15,264 nt of DNA from positions 1-15,264 of the forward strand of contig JASHWA010000537.1 in assembly GCA_030044325.1 (NCBI GenBank), given 5' to 3'. The position numbers and the translations under genes are program-made. The notes below the pieces were generated by a model. The model was given only the letters and a program-made list of their open reading frames with translations. It was not told where the DNA came from and searched no databases. The first letter of the stretch is position 1. The number at the start of each line of letters is the position of its first letter. Positions 13,329-15,264 of this stretch are shown one piece after another. This DNA comes from Bryobacteraceae bacterium. Lineage in GTDB: Bacteria > Acidobacteriota > Terriglobia > Bryobacterales > Bryobacteraceae.

Positions 13329-15052
13329 GCCCCGTAGAAGACAAGATTCGCCAGCTCGTGGCCGACGAACGCGTCCGGCTTCGGCATGAATCAGGACTCG
13401 AAGAGATTCGCCACTTCCGCAGGCCGCAGGAACGGCCGTTCCTCGCCGAAGAGCGCGACAACGTCACGATCCTGTTCGGCGGGCTGACCTCGAAACATGA
13501 AGCTCTGATTCGCGCCGTTTTTCTGGGCAACGGATACCGCTGCGAAACGCTTCCCAATCCCGACGCGGCTGCATTTCAGCTCGGAAGACAGTTCGGCAAC
13601 CACGGGCAGTGCAATCCCGCGCATTTCACCGTCGGGAGCCTGATTCAATACCTGCAAGCCCTCGAAAAGCGCGGAATGAGCCGGCGTGAAATCGTCGATC
13701 ATTACGTGTTCTTCACGGCGAGCTCCTGCGGACCGTGCCGCTTCGGGATGTATGAAGCGGAGTTCCGTTATGCCCTGCAAAACGCGGGGTTCGAAGGATT
13801 CCGCATCCTTCTGTTTCAGCAAAGCGACGGGATCAAGGCCGCCTCGGGTGAGCCGGGACTGAAATTCACCCTCAACTTCGGGATGGGCATGCTTAACGCG
13901 CTCCACCTGGGCGACGTGATGCACGATCTGATCTACCAGATCCGGCCATTCGAGGTAAATGCAGGCGAAACGGACCGCGTGTTTCAGAACGCAATGCATG
14001 AACTGTCGCGCATGCTGCGGGACCGCACGCCGTTCGAATTCATGCGTGACGGGCCGCATTGGTTGACCAAGTTCGCGGCAAACCGGAACCGGCTGCGAAA
14101 CACGATCAGCATTATCGCGAAAATCTACGATCACCTTTACGGCAAGGAATTCGTCGATACGCTCGCGGCATGCCGCGAACGGATCAACTCGATCGAGATC
14201 GATCGGCTGGCAGTCAAGCCGGTGGTGAAAGTCACCGGCGAGTTCTGGGCACAGATTGCGGAAGGCGACGGCAATTTCCGAATCTTTCCTTTTCTTGAAA
14301 GCGAAGGAGCGCAGGTAATCGTGGAACCGATCGCTACCTGGATCACTTACATGCTCCACATGGCGCGTTTACGAGCGGAGTCACGCAGATGCGTCGATTC
14401 GGGAACGATCAACCTCCGCAAAAAAACGCTGATGCTTGACCTCGGAGAGACGCTGTGGACGTACTTCTATCACCGCACGGCACGCAAACTGGGAGGAATC
14501 GCGCATCGCCTCCTGCCCCAGGAAGAGCTGTCGAGCCTGGCTCATCCTTATTACCATCGGCTGACGCGCGGCGGCGAAGGATATATGGAAGTCGGCAAGA
14601 ATGTGTACTACAGTGCCAACCAGTTGTGCCACATGGTGCTGGCGCTAAAACCATTCGGATGCATGCCGTCGTGCCAATCCGACGGCGTTCAATCCGCGGT
14701 CACCAATCGATTTTCGGACATGATTTTCCTGCCGATCGAAACTTCGGGCGAAGGCGAAGTCAACGCTCACAGCCGCGTGCAGATGGCGCTGGGCGAAGCC
14801 AAGGTCAAAGCCAAGGCCGAATTTGAGCAGTGCCTGAAATCTACCGGCAAGTCGCTGCAGGAAATTCGCGCTTACATCGACGAGCATCCCGAACTGAAGC
14901 GGCCGTTCTATCACGTGCCGCATCGCGAAGGAGTTGCGGGCACCGCGGCGCAATTCATCCTGCATGTGAGCGATCGCATTAACAAAGACACGCGCTTCCG
15001 TAAGCGCTCGCGCGTTGCGGTTGCCGTACCCGCCGCAGCCAGCGGCGACTGA
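13325..15052 (+). CDS. 2-hydroxyacyl-CoA dehydratase (HgdB/DUF2229)-like Fe-S protein
   Basis: This 575-residue protein has cysteine motifs matching the HgdB-like/DUF2229 half of large CoA-activase proteins: GQCNPAHFTVGSLIQYLQ (Cys96), FFTASSCGPCRFGMYEAEFR (Cys135, Cys138), and late KPFGCMPSCQSDGVQS (Cys446, Cys450). Between them are QQSDGIKAASG and ALHLGDVMHDLIYQIRPFE. In relatives this part is often fused behind two activase ATPase domains; here it stands alone and the activase is a separate downstream gene. The proteins carry Fe-S clusters that take low-potential electrons from the ATP-driven activase, to dehydrate 2-hydroxyacyl-CoA or, in double-cubane cluster proteins, to reduce small molecules. 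No acyl-CoA enzyme is nearby, so the substrate is open. The start is fixed by ATGA overlap at 13325-13328. The C-terminal tail is Ala-rich. Confidence 0.8.
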   Translation: MSPVEDKIRQLVADERVRLRHESGLEEIRHFRRPQERPFLAEERDNVTILFGGLTSKHEALIRAVFLGNGYRCETLPNPDAAAFQLGRQFGNHGQCNPAHFTVGSLIQYLQALEKRGMSRREIVDHYVFFTASSCGPCRFGMYEAEFRYALQNAGFEGFRILLFQQSDGIKAASGEPGLKFTLNFGMGMLNALHLGDVMHDLIYQIRPFEVNAGETDRVFQNAMHELSRMLRDRTPFEFMRDGPHWLTKFAANRNRLRNTISIIAKIYDHLYGKEFVDTLAACRERINSIEIDRLAVKPVVKVTGEFWAQIAEGDGNFRIFPFLESEGAQVIVEPIATWITYMLHMARLRAESRRCVDSGTINLRKKTLMLDLGETLWTYFYHRTARKLGGIAHRLLPQEELSSLAHPYYHRLTRGGEGYMEVGKNVYYSANQLCHMVLALKPFGCMPSCQSDGVQSAVTNRFSDMIFLPIETSGEGEVNAHSRVQMALGEAKVKAKAEFEQCLKSTGKSLQEIRAYIDEHPELKRPFYHVPHREGVAGTAAQFILHVSDRINKDTRFRKRSRVAVAVPAAASGD

Positions 15053-15111
15053 GAAGTGAGACCGGCAATTGAAATAGGAATCGGACCTCCACGTTATCGA
15101 AAGAGGACGGA

Positions 15112-15264
15112 ATGCACGATCATCAGCACGCGCATCACGACCAGCCAAAGCAACCCCAGTTCGTATGCCCCACCGAGCAAAAGCCGCAAGAACACCTGAA
15201 GCCACACGACCATCAGAACAAGTTCATGGTCGGCCTCGACGTGGGTTCGACCACGGTGAAGGCC
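15112..15264 (+). CDS. BadF/BadG/BcrA/BcrD-type ATPase (dehydratase activase), N-terminal part only
   Basis: The 51 visible codons run off the window. After a hydrophilic leader the sequence reads FMVGLDVGSTTVKA (38-51). That is the phosphate-1 loop (DVGSTT) of the ASKHA-fold ATPases that activate 2-hydroxyacyl-CoA dehydratases and benzoyl-CoA reductases. The leader holds eight histidines in 34 residues (MHDHQHAHHDQPKQ, later HLKPHDHQ) plus one Cys in FVCPTE, an unusual possible metal-binding extension. The ATG at 15112 has AGAGGA five nt upstream; the internal Met39 lacks a ribosome site, so the extension is probably translated. It lies 59 nt after the HgdB-like gene and should form its ATP-dependent electron donor. 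Confidence 0.85.
   Translation, partial: MHDHQHAHHDQPKQPQFVCPTEQKPQEHLKPHDHQNKFMVGLDVGSTTVKA

Noticed and set aside
13391..14359. Minus-strand open frame of 322 codons opposite the HgdB-like gene
   Set aside because: Antisense shadow of a gene with conserved cysteine motifs.

Overview
The window comes from a GC-rich bacterium. It is most likely an acidobacterium of the Solibacter/Bryobacter type. That assignment is inferred from the mix seen here: an RHS-repeat fragment, short conserved helical proteins, a carbohydrate-binding-like secreted protein, a GGGGACAG-type palindromic repeat and dense ATGA-coupled operons. No rRNA, tRNA, CRISPR array or intact insertion sequence was found.

Positions 1-2180 are a gene graveyard. 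It holds an RHS-repeat remnant (-), a 5'-truncated helical protein (+), a frameshifted small gene coupled to it (+), the 3' tail of an unknown gene with its own terminator hairpin (-), and a frameshifted 3' half of a cytochrome-c-peroxidase-like gene (+). At least two of the breaks look like single-base deletions next to short runs, so sequencing error must be excluded before calling decay.

Positions 2365-9364 (-) hold nine genes reading leftward: a small Lys/Ala-tailed helical protein, a small single-span membrane protein, a cysteine-free HMA-like membrane protein, a glycine-zipper membrane protein, a PHA_gran_rgn-type protein, a P1B-type ATPase without the CPx motif, a small P-loop GTPase, a CHAD (polyphosphate-binding) protein and a basic helical protein. 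Three candidate sigma-54 (-24/-12) promoters serve this block. I read it as a candidate granule or organelle cluster, possibly related to ferrosome (fez) clusters, in which a metal-pumping P1B ATPase builds iron- and phosphorus-rich membrane-bounded granules. This is inference; it combines a transmembrane pump, membrane-scaffold-like proteins, a polyphosphate binder and granule-type proteins.

Positions 9388-9576 hold a palindromic MITE/REP-like repeat, a sigma-54 promoter and an inverted repeat. Positions 9568-11162 (-) encode a secreted protein apparently collapsed by an internal deletion and frameshift.

Positions 11415-15264 (+) start with a perfect TGGCAC-N5-TTGC sigma-54 promoter. It drives an ATGA-coupled operon: a radical SAM/SPASM gene broken by a deletion, a periplasmic LolA/RseB-like protein, a 2-hydroxyacyl-CoA-dehydratase (HgdB)-like Fe-S protein and, running off the window, a BadF/BcrA-type ATP-dependent activase with a histidine-rich leader. 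The last two would form an ATP-driven low-potential electron transfer pair.
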